DNA from: JBKBKC01 sp046294265 | GTDB taxonomy: Bacteria; Pseudomonadota; Alphaproteobacteria; Rhodobacterales; Rhodobacteraceae | DNA: 64,000 nucleotides | Direction: 5' to 3' | Assembly: GCA_046294265.1 (NCBI GenBank) | Contig: JBKBKC010000001.1 | Location: 310,001-374,000 of the forward strand | Part shown: piece by piece, positions 16,241 through 24,168 of the stretch | Layout of the letters: each line of letters starts with the position of its first letter | How positions within the stretch are numbered: the first letter of the stretch is position 1 | Notes under the pieces: generated by a model | What the model was told of the DNA's origin: nothing | Database searches by the model: none | What the model saw: the letters and a program-made list of their open reading frames with translations, nothing else | Program-made: the position numbers and the translations under genes

Positions 16241-16531
16241 TCAGGCGTTCACGCTGTCCTTCAGGGTCTTGGCGATGGCGAATTTCACCTGACGGTCGGC
16301 CGGTTTGGTCAGCACTTCGTTGGTGGCGGGGTTGCGGACCTGACGCTCGGGACGGGCGCGGCAGGCCATCTTGCCCAGGCCCGGCAGGGTGACGGCACCG
16401 CCGGCGGCGACGGTGCGCGCCACGACGGTGGCGATCGCATCCAGCGCCGCGGTGGCGGTTTTCTTGTCGCTTCCCATGGTTTCTGCCAGTTCGGCCACAA
16501 GCTGCGCCTTGGTCATCGGTTTGGTGGTCAT
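16241..16531 (-). CDS. HU family DNA-binding protein
   Basis: A 96-residue HU/IHF-type histone-like protein: helices MTKAQLVAELAETMGSDKKTA, then the strand/arm region VTLPGLGKMACRARPERQVRNPATNE with RNPATNE as the DNA-intercalating arm tip, and the C-terminal KFAIAKTLKDSVNA helix. It is a nucleoid protein that bends DNA. It differs from canonical HupB in the arm (CRARPERQVRNP), which is normal for Rhodobacterales paralogues. ATG 16531 is preceded by AGGAGA; the in-frame extension to 16696 is not supported. Confidence 0.93.
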   Translation of the reverse strand: MTTKPMTKAQLVAELAETMGSDKKTATAALDAIATVVARTVAAGGAVTLPGLGKMACRARPERQVRNPATNEVLTKPADRQVKFAIAKTLKDSVNA

Positions 16532-16699
16532 GGACCCGTCTCTCCTGTCACTGTCCTGAGGGCCCGCGCGCCGCGGGTTGCCCTTGTGTGTCGTTTGCCC
16601 CCCCATCGGGGCGAATTCACTTGCTACACAGGTTTTCCGCGCAGGGATCAAGCCGAAAATCCCCGCCCTGAGGCACAGAAGCGGCTTTCCGGGCAAGGA

Positions 16700-18169
16700 T
16701 CAGAGAAATGCCGTCTCGTCAAAGCTGCGCAGCTTGCGGCTGTGGATGCGCTCCAGCGGCATCTCGCGCAGCCGTTCCATCGCGCGGATGCCGATCTGCA
16801 GGTGGCGGCTGACCTGTGTGCGGTAGAATTCCGACGCCATGCCGGGCAGTTTCAACTCGCCATGCAGGGGTTTGTCGGAGACGCAGAGGAGCGTCCCATA
16901 GGGCACCCGGAACCGGAACCCGTTCGCGGCGATGGTCGCACTTTCCATGTCCAGTGCGATGGCGCGGGATTGGCTCAGGCGTTTCACCGGCCCCGACTGG
17001 TCGCGCAGTTCCCAGTTGCGGTTGTCGATGGTGGCGACGGTTCCCGTGCGCATGATGCGTTTCAGCTCATAGCCCTCAAGCTGCGTCACATCGGCCACCG
17101 CCTCCTGCAGCGCGATCTGAATCTCGGCCAGCGCGGGGATCGGCACCCAGATCGGCAGGTCATCGTCCAGCACGTGATCCTCGCGCAGATAGGCATGGGC
17201 CAGGACGAAATCGCCCAGGGACTGCGAGTTCCGCAGGCCCGCGCAATGGCCCACCATCAGCCAGGCATGGGGTCGCAGCACCGCGATATGGTCGGTGGCG
17301 GTTTTCGCGTTCGAGGGGCCGACCCCGATGTTGACCAGCGTGATGCCCTGCCCGTCGGCGCGCTTCAGGTGATAGGTCGGCATCTGGGGCATCTTGGTCA
17401 GGATCGGCAGGTTCTGTTCCGGGCCGGTGATGACGTGGTTTCCGGGGGCGACAAAGCCGGTGTAGCCCAGGCCCGGATCGGCCAGCGCTGCGCGGGCATA
17501 GGCCTCGAATTCATCGACGTAGAACTGGTAATTGGTAAAGAGGACATGGTTCTGGAAATGCGCCGCATCGGTGGCTGTGTAATGCGACAGCCGCGCCAGC
17601 GAGTAATCCACCCTTTGCGCCGTGAACGGGGCCAGCGGGAAGGAGCCGTCGGGATTGGTCGCGCGCTGGCCGTTCACGATGTCGTCGTTGGTGGTGGCAA
17701 GGTCGGGCACGTCAAAGATGTCGCGCAGGCTGAACTCCAGCACGCCCTCCTGCGGGACCGAGAGGCCGGGGTTGCCCACCACCGCGAAATGCACCGGGAT
17801 CGGGGTTTCCGAAGGGCCGATGATCACCGGCACGCCGTGGTTCTGCATCAGGAGCGAGAGCTGCTGGATCAGGTATTGGCGAAAAAGGTCGGGCCGCGTG
17901 ATCGTGGTGGCATAGGTGCCGGGCTGCGCCACATGGCCGAAGCTGAGCCGCGAATCCGCCTTCTGGAAGCTGGCGACCGAAAGCCGCACCTCGGGGTAGA
18001 AGGCGCGGATGCGGCGGGTCGGGCGGTGGCCTGCGACCGCTTCCCGGAAATGCCCGACCAGAAAGCGCGTGGCCTGGTCATAGAGCGCGCAAAGCCGGGC
18101 GACGGCCTCGGCCGCGTCGGTGAAGGTTTCGGCCTTCGGGTGGTCGGGGATCAGGGTATCGTCGGTCAT
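16700..18169 (-). CDS. amn: AMP nucleosidase
   Basis: Hydrolyses AMP to adenine and ribose 5-phosphate, adjusting adenylate pools. 489 residues, close to the E. coli enzyme. An N-terminal alpha/beta regulatory domain (about 1-180, containing RIRAFYPEVRLSV and QNHGVPVIIGPSETPIPVHF) is followed by a nucleoside-phosphorylase-like catalytic domain with VNIGVGPSNAKTATDHIAVL, LMVGHCAGLR, and LDMESATIAANGFRFRVPYG, the last being the purine/ribose-binding ExE segment typical of the superfamily. It stands alone, with a dispersed repeat between it and the next minus-strand gene. Confidence 0.95.
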   Translation of the reverse strand: MTDDTLIPDHPKAETFTDAAEAVARLCALYDQATRFLVGHFREAVAGHRPTRRIRAFYPEVRLSVASFQKADSRLSFGHVAQPGTYATTITRPDLFRQYLIQQLSLLMQNHGVPVIIGPSETPIPVHFAVVGNPGLSVPQEGVLEFSLRDIFDVPDLATTNDDIVNGQRATNPDGSFPLAPFTAQRVDYSLARLSHYTATDAAHFQNHVLFTNYQFYVDEFEAYARAALADPGLGYTGFVAPGNHVITGPEQNLPILTKMPQMPTYHLKRADGQGITLVNIGVGPSNAKTATDHIAVLRPHAWLMVGHCAGLRNSQSLGDFVLAHAYLREDHVLDDDLPIWVPIPALAEIQIALQEAVADVTQLEGYELKRIMRTGTVATIDNRNWELRDQSGPVKRLSQSRAIALDMESATIAANGFRFRVPYGTLLCVSDKPLHGELKLPGMASEFYRTQVSRHLQIGIRAMERLREMPLERIHSRKLRSFDETAFL

Positions 18170-18247
18170 GGGTGCCTCGCACGGTCGCGGGCATGTAGCA
18201 CGGGCGGGGGGAGGGGTGGCAAGCGTTGGCGTGTGGCACGGGACGCC

Positions 18248-18335
18248 GGGGGTTTCACACCCCCCAGTCCATCGGTTTCTTGAACCGATGGCGAAACCGA
18301 TGGACTACCCCGTGGGATATTTTTGGACGGAAGAA
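18248..18335 (+). repeat. Dispersed intergenic repeat, copy 2, with an inserted switch-like hairpin
   Basis: Consists of a GC hairpin GGGGGT-TTCAC-ACCCCC (18248-18264), a central inverted repeat with 14-bp perfect arms (18266-18279 and 18293-18306) and the AT-richer tail GGGATATTTTTGGACGGAAG (18314-18333). The central arms can also pair differently: CCATCGGTT (18269-18277) matches AACCGATGG (18283-18291). It lies between the amn start and the stop of the methyltransferase gene, both on the minus strand. Confidence 0.65.
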
Positions 18336-18344
18336 ACGGGGCGT

Positions 18345-18962
18345 TCAGCGAAGGCGGAAGGTGAGGATGAGGGCGGTGTCTTCGCGGTGCGCGGGGTCTG
18401 GGGCGTCGGCGTAGATGGGTTCTTCTGTCAGGGTCTGGTGTGCGATGCGGGGGGCAAGTGTGGTTAGGGCGGCGGGCCAGCCGGCGCTGTGCCAGACCTT
18501 GGCGTTGACCGACGCCGCGAGGATCGCACCGGGGCGCATTATGCCGAGGAGATGGTCGAGGGCGGCGGGGCCGACATGGCCGTGGGTGAAGGTGCCGGAA
18601 CTGGTGACGCCCGCATAGGGAGGGGCGGGGGGCGTGAGGGGGTGGGTCAGGTCGCCCTCGGCCAGGTGGCGGTAGATGCCCTTGGCGCGGGAACGGTCCA
18701 GCATCTCGGGCGAGAGGTCGATGCCGTCGATGGGGCCGATGCTGCGGGCGGCGAGGGCCATGCCCAGCAGGCCGGTGCCCGCGCCTGCATCCAGCACGGG
18801 GCCTGTGCCGCCTGCCGCCGCATAGGCCTGGGCCACGAGGTCGGGCAGGCGGTAGGCCATGCGGGCGGCGAAATCGCTGTCATAGGTGGCGGCCCAGTCG
18901 GCGTAGAGGCGGCGGATGTCCTCGGGCGTGCGCGGGGCATAGGCGGCGTCGAGATCGGGCAT
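18345..18962 (-). CDS. Class I SAM-dependent methyltransferase
   Basis: A 205-residue methyltransferase with the standard Rossmann landmarks: motif I VLDAGAGTGLLGMALA, the acidic loop IDGIDLSPEMLDRSR (motif II), and EGDLTHPL. The N-terminal YADWAATYDSDFAARMAY block resembles the UbiE/TPMT-like 'methyltransferase domain 11/25' proteins of this order. Substrate unknown. It lies 32 bases after the TPP-enzyme gene on the same strand and is probably cotranscribed with it. The start MPDLDAAYAPRTPEDI has only a weak ribosome binding site, so the exact start is uncertain. Confidence 0.83.
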   Translation of the reverse strand: MPDLDAAYAPRTPEDIRRLYADWAATYDSDFAARMAYRLPDLVAQAYAAAGGTGPVLDAGAGTGLLGMALAARSIGPIDGIDLSPEMLDRSRAKGIYRHLAEGDLTHPLTPPAPPYAGVTSSGTFTHGHVGPAALDHLLGIMRPGAILAASVNAKVWHSAGWPAALTTLAPRIAHQTLTEEPIYADAPDPAHREDTALILTFRLR

Positions 18963-18994
18963 GGGAGCATTGGGGCCATGCGGGGGGGCGCGGG

Positions 18995-20653
18995 TCAAGC
19001 CTTTTGCGCGAAACCCGCAGCGCGGGTCTGGTCGAGGGTCGCGCCAGTGGTGAGCATCCGGGGATCGAGGATGAGGTCGATCACCGCAGGGGTGCCCGCC
19101 GCGCGGGCGCGGGCGAAGGCGGGGGCGAAACCGGCCATGTCGGTGACGGTTTCGCCATGCGCCCCATAGGCGCGGGCAAGGGCGGCGAAATCGGGATTGG
19201 CCAGGTCGGTGCCCGAGACGCGGCCCGGATAGTGGCGTTCCTGGTGCATGCGGATGGTGCCGTAGCGGCCGTTGTTGGCCACGATCACGATGGGGGTCGC
19301 GCCGTGCTGGACGGCGGTGGACATCTCGTTCAGCGTCATCTGGAAGCAGCCGTCGCCCGCAAGGCAGATCACCGGGCGGCCGGGGTGGTGCAGGCTGGCG
19401 GCGATGGCGGCGGGAAAGCCGTAGCCCATGGAGCCTGAGGTGGGCGCAAGTTGCGTGCCCGCGCGGCGGAAGCGGTAGTAGCGGTGCAGGAAGGCCGCGT
19501 AGTTGCCCGCGCCGTTGGTCATGATGGCCTCGGGCGGAAGGTTTTCGGCCAGCCAGGCGATGACGTCTTCCAGACGGACCGCGCCCGGGGTCGGCTGCGG
19601 CTGCTGCCAGGCAAGGTAGTCGGCGCGGGCGCTGCGGGTCCAGTCGGACCATGGGGTGCGGGGTGGGGTGATGTCGGCGAGGGCCGCGACCATGGCCGGG
19701 GCGGGCAGCGCCACGCCCGGGTCGGGGCGGAACACGCGGGCCAATTCTCCTGCATCTGCATGGACATGCACGATCCGGGGGCCGGGGCGGGCGGGGTTCA
19801 GGATCTCATACCCGCCGGTGGCGATGTCGCCGAGGCGCGTGCCCAGCGCCAACACCAGATCGGCCTGGGCGAGGCGTCGGGCGAGGGCCGGGTTCATGCC
19901 CACGCCGAGATCGCCCGCATAGTTCGGGTGGGTGTTGTCCAGCCGGTCCTGGCGGCGGAAGGAGACGGCAACCGGCAGGTCCCAGGCGGTGGCGAAGCGG
20001 GCGAGGTCGGTGGCCGCCGGAACGGACCAGTGGGGGCCACCGACGACGACCATCGGGCGCTGGGCCAGGGCGAGGGCGGTGGTGACGGCCTCGGTCTGCG
20101 CGGGCGTCGCGGTGGCGGGAAGGGTGCGCGCGGGGGGGATGTCGGGCGTGTCGGCGTGGGCCGACAGCATGTCTTCGGGCAGGGCGAGGACCACCGGGCC
20201 GGGGCGGCCGGAGGTGGCCACCGCAAAGGCGCGAGCGATGTATTCGGGCAGGCGAGCCGTGTCATCTACCTCGGCCACCCATTTCACGAGGGGGGCGAAA
20301 AACGCCCTGTAATCAACCTCTTGAAACGCCTCTCGGTCGCGGTGACCACGGGCGATCTGGCCGACGAAGGCGATGAGGGGGGTGGAATCCTGGCGCGCCA
20401 CATGCAGGCCCGAGGCGGCGTTTGTGGCCCCGGGGCCGCGCGTGACGAAGAGGATGCCGGGCTGGCCGGTGAGCTTTCCCTGCGCCTCGGCCATCATGGC
20501 GGCGCCGCCCTCGTGGCGGCAGACCACGTTGGCGATGCCGCTGTCGTGCAGGCCGTCGAGGGCGGCGAGGAAGCTTTCGCCGGGCACGGAAAAGACGCGG
20601 GTGACGCCGTGCAGTTTCAGCTGGTCCACAAGGATCTGGCCGCCGTGGCGCAT
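18995..20653 (-). CDS. Thiamine-pyrophosphate enzyme, acetolactate synthase-like
   Basis: A 552-residue member of the acetolactate synthase/pyruvate decarboxylase superfamily with all three domains: N-terminal PYR domain with catalytic Glu26 (VFSVPGESFLAAL), the central Rossmann-like domain and a C-terminal PP domain with the ThDP motif GDGCFQMTLNEMSTAVQHG...ANN. It is similar to large-subunit acetolactate synthases but has no adjacent small regulatory subunit (ilvH), and ilvA is 17 kb away. It may be a catabolic or side-pathway decarboligase instead of the IlvB of this organism. ATG 20653 follows CGGAG. The downstream gene is a methyltransferase. Confidence 0.82.
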   Translation of the reverse strand: MRHGGQILVDQLKLHGVTRVFSVPGESFLAALDGLHDSGIANVVCRHEGGAAMMAEAQGKLTGQPGILFVTRGPGATNAASGLHVARQDSTPLIAFVGQIARGHRDREAFQEVDYRAFFAPLVKWVAEVDDTARLPEYIARAFAVATSGRPGPVVLALPEDMLSAHADTPDIPPARTLPATATPAQTEAVTTALALAQRPMVVVGGPHWSVPAATDLARFATAWDLPVAVSFRRQDRLDNTHPNYAGDLGVGMNPALARRLAQADLVLALGTRLGDIATGGYEILNPARPGPRIVHVHADAGELARVFRPDPGVALPAPAMVAALADITPPRTPWSDWTRSARADYLAWQQPQPTPGAVRLEDVIAWLAENLPPEAIMTNGAGNYAAFLHRYYRFRRAGTQLAPTSGSMGYGFPAAIAASLHHPGRPVICLAGDGCFQMTLNEMSTAVQHGATPIVIVANNGRYGTIRMHQERHYPGRVSGTDLANPDFAALARAYGAHGETVTDMAGFAPAFARARAAGTPAVIDLILDPRMLTTGATLDQTRAAGFAQKA

Positions 20654-20798
20654 GGGGGGCTCCGGGGTTGGGTTGGGGCATGACTAGCGGCTGCGGGCGG
20701 CGGTGGAAAGGCGCTTTGGGCCCTGCGGCGCTGGGGGTTGAGATGCGGTTGTGCCGGAACATATTGTTTGCATGTGAAATTTCAGGAGTGACCGCACC

Positions 20799-21353
20799 AT
20801 GACCGACCATCGCCTTTTGGGCCTGTGTGGCGCGCTGCGCGCCGGATCGACCAACCTGAAGCTGTTGCGCGAGGCGGCGCGGATCTATGCGCCCACGCGG
20901 TTCGATGAGGGCGATCTGCGCCTGCCGATGTATGACGGCGACCTTGAGGCCGACGGCGTGCCGGAGGCGGTGACCCGGCTGGCCGAGGCGATCAAGGGGG
21001 CAGATGCTGTGGTGATCGCCACGCCCGAATACAACAAGTCGATTTCCGGGGTGCTGAAGAACGCGCTCGATTGGGTAAGCCGGGTGCCGGGCGGGGTGTG
21101 GCGCGACAAGCCGGTGGCGATTGTCTCGGCGGCGGCGGGCCGCGCGGGGGGCGAGCGGGCGCAATATGCGCTGCGGCTGTGCCTCAATCCGTTCCGCCCG
21201 CGCGTGCTGGCGGGGCCGGAGGTGATGGTGGCCGCCTCGGGCGAGGCGTTCGATGCCGAGGGGCGGCTGTTGGACCCGCTGACGGTGAAGGGGCTGACCG
21301 AATTGATGGGCGCGCTGCGCGGTGAGGTGGAGCGGGGGCGAATCGGGGGTTAA
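20799..21353 (+). CDS. NADPH-dependent FMN reductase (ChrR/ArsH-like flavoprotein)
   Basis: A 184-residue flavodoxin-like reductase. The FMN phosphate loop is LCGALRAGSTNLKLLREA, and the substrate/flavin loop PEYNKSISGVLKNALDWVSR is the hallmark of the YieF/ChrR-type NAD(P)H:quinone or chromate reductases. A two-electron quinone reductase activity is the usual role. The upstream 100 bases are AT-richer (AACATATTGTTTGCATGTG), consistent with a promoter, and AGGAG precedes the ATG. The gene is divergent from the TPP-enzyme gene and convergent with the FAD oxidase gene. Confidence 0.9.
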   Translation: MTDHRLLGLCGALRAGSTNLKLLREAARIYAPTRFDEGDLRLPMYDGDLEADGVPEAVTRLAEAIKGADAVVIATPEYNKSISGVLKNALDWVSRVPGGVWRDKPVAIVSAAAGRAGGERAQYALRLCLNPFRPRVLAGPEVMVAASGEAFDAEGRLLDPLTVKGLTELMGALRGEVERGRIGG

Positions 21354-21453
21354 CGGCCGTAATCGCGGAGAAATCCCGCGTCTGGCATCCGTCCCGCGCG
21401 CGTCGGGTTCGTGTCGGTTTTCCGTCCCGACACGGGGTGCGCGGATGCCCCGG

Positions 21454-22491
21454 TTAACGCAACGGGCGGAAGGTGTCGGGGATGCGATCCTGGCCCGTCA
21501 GGATCAGGTCGGCCATCACCTCGGCCACCAGCGGGGCGATGCCGAAGCCGATCTTGAACCCGCCGTTGGCGACGAAATGCCCGGGGCGGCCGGGCCAGGG
21601 ACCGAGGATCGGCTGACGGGTGGTGGCGCGAGGGCGCAGGCCCGCCCAGCGCGCGATCACCGGGGCCGTGGCGAGGGCCGGGCAAGCGAGCCGCGCGCGG
21701 GCGATGACGGCATCGAGCAGGGCGTCCGTCGCGGCGGGGTCGTCGAAGGTGGTTTCTGAGGTGGAGCCCACGGCGACGGTGCCATCGGCATGGGGCACGA
21801 TGTGCAGGCTGTCGGCGTAAAGCTGCGGCGCGTCGGGTCCGGGGTCGAAGGCGAGGAGCGCCGCCTGCCCCTTGACCGGCACGCCAGCAGGGCGGCCCGA
21901 GGGCAGGGTGATGGCCGCAAGGCCCGCCACGCCGGTGGCCCAGACGACGGGCGCGCCCTGAGGAGGATCCTCGCCCGTCTCGATGCGGCCGCCATGGGCG
22001 GTGATGGCCCCGGCGAGGGATTTTAGGGCCAGCATGGGGTTGAGGCGGGCGGATAGCGTATCGTGGATCAGCCAGCCGGTGGGCGAGGCGGGGGACCAGC
22101 CGGGCGGGGCGGGGACGACCTGCCAGAGGGCGCGGCCTTGCCAGAGGGTGGCAGCCTCGGGCACCCGGGCGCGGGCGGCGGCGATGGCGGTGTCGTCGGC
22201 GAGGGGCTGGAGCCGCCCGATGCGGGCATAGCCGGTGGGCAGGCCGGAGGCGGCGGTGACCTCGGCCCACCAGACCTCGGCCATCAGGAGGCTTTCAAGC
22301 TGGAACGCCTTGGCGGGCGTCCAGCCCCCCGGCGCATGGGGCATGAGGGCGCCGACCACGCCGCCCGAGGCCCCGGCCCCGATGCGCGCGCGTTCGATGA
22401 CCCGCACCCGCGCGCCGCGCCGGGCGGCGGCGAAAGCGATGGCCAGGCCGATGACGCCTGCGCCCATGACGATCAGATCGGGTCTTGTCAT
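21454..22491 (-). CDS. FAD-dependent oxidoreductase (DAO family), candidate MnmC oxidase-type enzyme
   Basis: A 345-residue D-amino-acid-oxidase-type flavoprotein. The dinucleotide-binding motif is VMGAGVIGLAIAFAAARRGARV (GxGxxG at residues 10-15), and the C-terminal GLRPRATTRQPILGPWPGRPGHFVANGGFKIGFGIAP is the FAD/substrate region of glycine-oxidase/MnmC(o)-like proteins. It is divergent from mnmD. In E. coli the MnmC protein fuses an MnmD-like methyltransferase to a DAO-type oxidase that removes the carboxymethyl group from cmnm5s2U34 of tRNA. This pair could be the split equivalent, but glycine oxidase (ThiO) or another amine oxidase cannot be excluded. Confidence 0.85.
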   Translation of the reverse strand: MTRPDLIVMGAGVIGLAIAFAAARRGARVRVIERARIGAGASGGVVGALMPHAPGGWTPAKAFQLESLLMAEVWWAEVTAASGLPTGYARIGRLQPLADDTAIAAARARVPEAATLWQGRALWQVVPAPPGWSPASPTGWLIHDTLSARLNPMLALKSLAGAITAHGGRIETGEDPPQGAPVVWATGVAGLAAITLPSGRPAGVPVKGQAALLAFDPGPDAPQLYADSLHIVPHADGTVAVGSTSETTFDDPAATDALLDAVIARARLACPALATAPVIARWAGLRPRATTRQPILGPWPGRPGHFVANGGFKIGFGIAPLVAEVMADLILTGQDRIPDTFRPLR

Positions 22492-22570
22492 TGGCGGTGT
22501 CGCCCCGCAGGTTCGCCGCCGGTGGCGGGGGTTGGTGGCTGATCGGTGAGGGCGTTTCGGGTGGAGGCCC

Positions 22571-22614
22571 CCGGGGCGCTGCCCCGGACCCCGGGATATT
22601 TGAGGACGGAAGAA
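22571..22614 (+). repeat. Dispersed intergenic repeat, copy 3
   Basis: GC hairpin CCGGGGC-GCT-GCCCCGG (22571-22587) followed by the tail GGGATATTTGAGGACGGAAG (22593-22612). Unlike most copies it sits between divergent genes, just upstream of the GTG start of mnmD, so a terminator role cannot be its only explanation. The hairpin is identical to the one at 25118-25134 read on the other strand. Confidence 0.7.
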
Positions 22615-22627
22615 GGGGCAAGGCGCG

Positions 22628-23299
22628 GTGAGCGAGGCAGGCGGCGGGCTGGACTGGCGGGCGGGGGATGTGCCGGTGTCGCGGCGGTTCGATGACCCCT
22701 ATTTCAGTCTGGCGGGCGGGCTGGCGGAGACGCGGCATGTGTTTCTGGCGGGCAACGGGCTGCCCGCGCGGTTCCGGCCGGGGTTTCATGTGGCGGAGCT
22801 GGGGTTCGGGACGGGGCTGAACATGCTCGCGGTCTGGATGGCCTGGCGGGAGGCGGGGGTGGCGGGGGCGTTGCGGTTCACCTCGTTCGAGGCCTATCCG
22901 ATGACGGCGGCGGAGATCGAGCGCGCGCTGGCGGCGTTTCCCGAGGCGGCGGCGGTGGCGGCGCCGTTTCTGGAGGCCTGGGGCGCGGGGGCGCGGCGGT
23001 TCGCCCTGCCGGGGCTGGAGGTGGAGATCGTGGTGGGCGATGCGCGCGAGACCTTGCCGGGATGGGGCGGGCGGGCGGATGCCTGGTTTCTGGACGGATT
23101 CTCGCCCGCCAAGAACCCCGAGATGTGGGGCGAGGGGTTGATGGCCGAGGTGGGGCGGCACACGGCGCCGGGGGGGACCTGTGCGAGCTACACCGCCGCC
23201 GGGTTCGTGCGGCGGGGGCTGGCGGAGGCGGGGTTCGCGGTGGAGCGGCGGGCCGGGCATGCGGGCAAGCGGCACATGACCGTAGGGGTGATGGGGTGA
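22628..23299 (+). CDS. mnmD: tRNA (5-methylaminomethyl-2-thiouridine)-methyltransferase MnmD
   Basis: A 223-residue SAM-dependent methyltransferase that converts nm5s2U34 to mnm5s2U34 in tRNA. Landmarks: the N-terminal WRAGDVPVSRRFDDPYFSLAGGLAETRHVFLAGNGLP block, motif I VAELGFGTGLNMLAVW, FTSFEAYPM, and the signature DAWFLDGFSPAKNPEMW. It corresponds to the N-terminal half of E. coli MnmC. It starts with GTG (22628) and its stop overlaps the GTG start of the next gene (GTGA). mnmE and mnmG, which make the precursor modification, are also in this window. Confidence 0.92.
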   Translation: MSEAGGGLDWRAGDVPVSRRFDDPYFSLAGGLAETRHVFLAGNGLPARFRPGFHVAELGFGTGLNMLAVWMAWREAGVAGALRFTSFEAYPMTAAEIERALAAFPEAAAVAAPFLEAWGAGARRFALPGLEVEIVVGDARETLPGWGGRADAWFLDGFSPAKNPEMWGEGLMAEVGRHTAPGGTCASYTAAGFVRRGLAEAGFAVERRAGHAGKRHMTVGVMG

Positions 23300-24168
23300 C
23301 GCCTGACAACCGTCTTGGGGCGCTGCTGATGGCAGCGACGGTGTTCTGCTACACCGTGCAGGACGGGCTGACGCGGCATCTGGCGGGCGAATACAACGTG
23401 CTGATGGTGGTGATGATCCGCTACTGGTTCTTCGCGGGGTTCGTGGTTGTGTTGGCGTCGCGGCGGGCGGGGGGCTTGCGCGCTGTGCTGGGGACGGTGC
23501 AGCCGGGGCTGCATCTTTTGCGCGCGGGGCTGCATACGGGCGAGATCTGCGTGATCGTGTTGTCGTTCACGCTGATCGGGTTGATCAACACGCATGCGGT
23601 GTTCGCGGTCTGCCCGCTGCTGATCGCGGCGCTGTCGGGCCCGGTGCTGGGCGAGCGGGTGGGGCTGATGCGCTGGGTGGCCATCGGGGCCGGGTTCACG
23701 GGCATCGTGGTGATCCTGCGGCCGGGGAGCGACCTCTTCACGCCGCTGGCGCTCTTGCCCCTGCTGGCGGCGCTGATGTTCGCGGGGTATTCGGTGCTGA
23801 CGCGGCGGGCGACGCTGCGCGAGGAGGCGTTTGTCGCATTCTTCTGGTCGGGGATACTGGGGGCGGTGCTGATGACGCTGGCGGGGGTCTGGGTCTGGCA
23901 GCCGATGGGGACGGCCGACTGGGGGCTGACGGTGGCCAACGGGGCGGTGGCGATCGGGTCGAACTGGCTGATGATCCGCACCTATCAGGTGGCCGAGGCG
24001 GCGGCGGTGCAGCCCTTTGCCTATTGGCAGCTGGTGTTCGTGGCGATCATGGGGGTGGCGGTGTTTGGCGAGGTGGTGGAGCCTGCCACGGTGATCGGGG
24101 CGGGGATCGTGGTGGCCGCTGGTCTGTTTGCGCTGCTGGTGCGGGACCGGAGGGAGGCCCGGGCATGA
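23296..24168 (+). CDS. EamA-family (DMT) transporter, tandem copy 1
   Basis: A 290-residue, ten-helix drug/metabolite transporter. Diagnostic segment QDGLTRHLAGEYNVLMVVMIRYWFF near residues 22-46, then the second EamA repeat ending QPFAYWQLVFVAIMGVAVFGE. Starts with GTG inside the mnmD stop (GTGA overlap). The next gene is a close paralogue sharing QDGLxRHLAGEYNVxMVVMIRYWFF, pointing to tandem duplication. A link to tRNA modification through the coupling with mnmD is not obvious and may be fortuitous. Substrate unknown. Confidence 0.88.
   Translation: MTPDNRLGALLMAATVFCYTVQDGLTRHLAGEYNVLMVVMIRYWFFAGFVVVLASRRAGGLRAVLGTVQPGLHLLRAGLHTGEICVIVLSFTLIGLINTHAVFAVCPLLIAALSGPVLGERVGLMRWVAIGAGFTGIVVILRPGSDLFTPLALLPLLAALMFAGYSVLTRRATLREEAFVAFFWSGILGAVLMTLAGVWVWQPMGTADWGLTVANGAVAIGSNWLMIRTYQVAEAAAVQPFAYWQLVFVAIMGVAVFGEVVEPATVIGAGIVVAAGLFALLVRDRREARA

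Noticed and set aside
15305..18283. 992-codon open frame on the plus strand
   Set aside because: It is antisense to the EamA, HU and amn genes, all of which have clear family motifs. The product is rich in Gln/Arg/His from complement bias.
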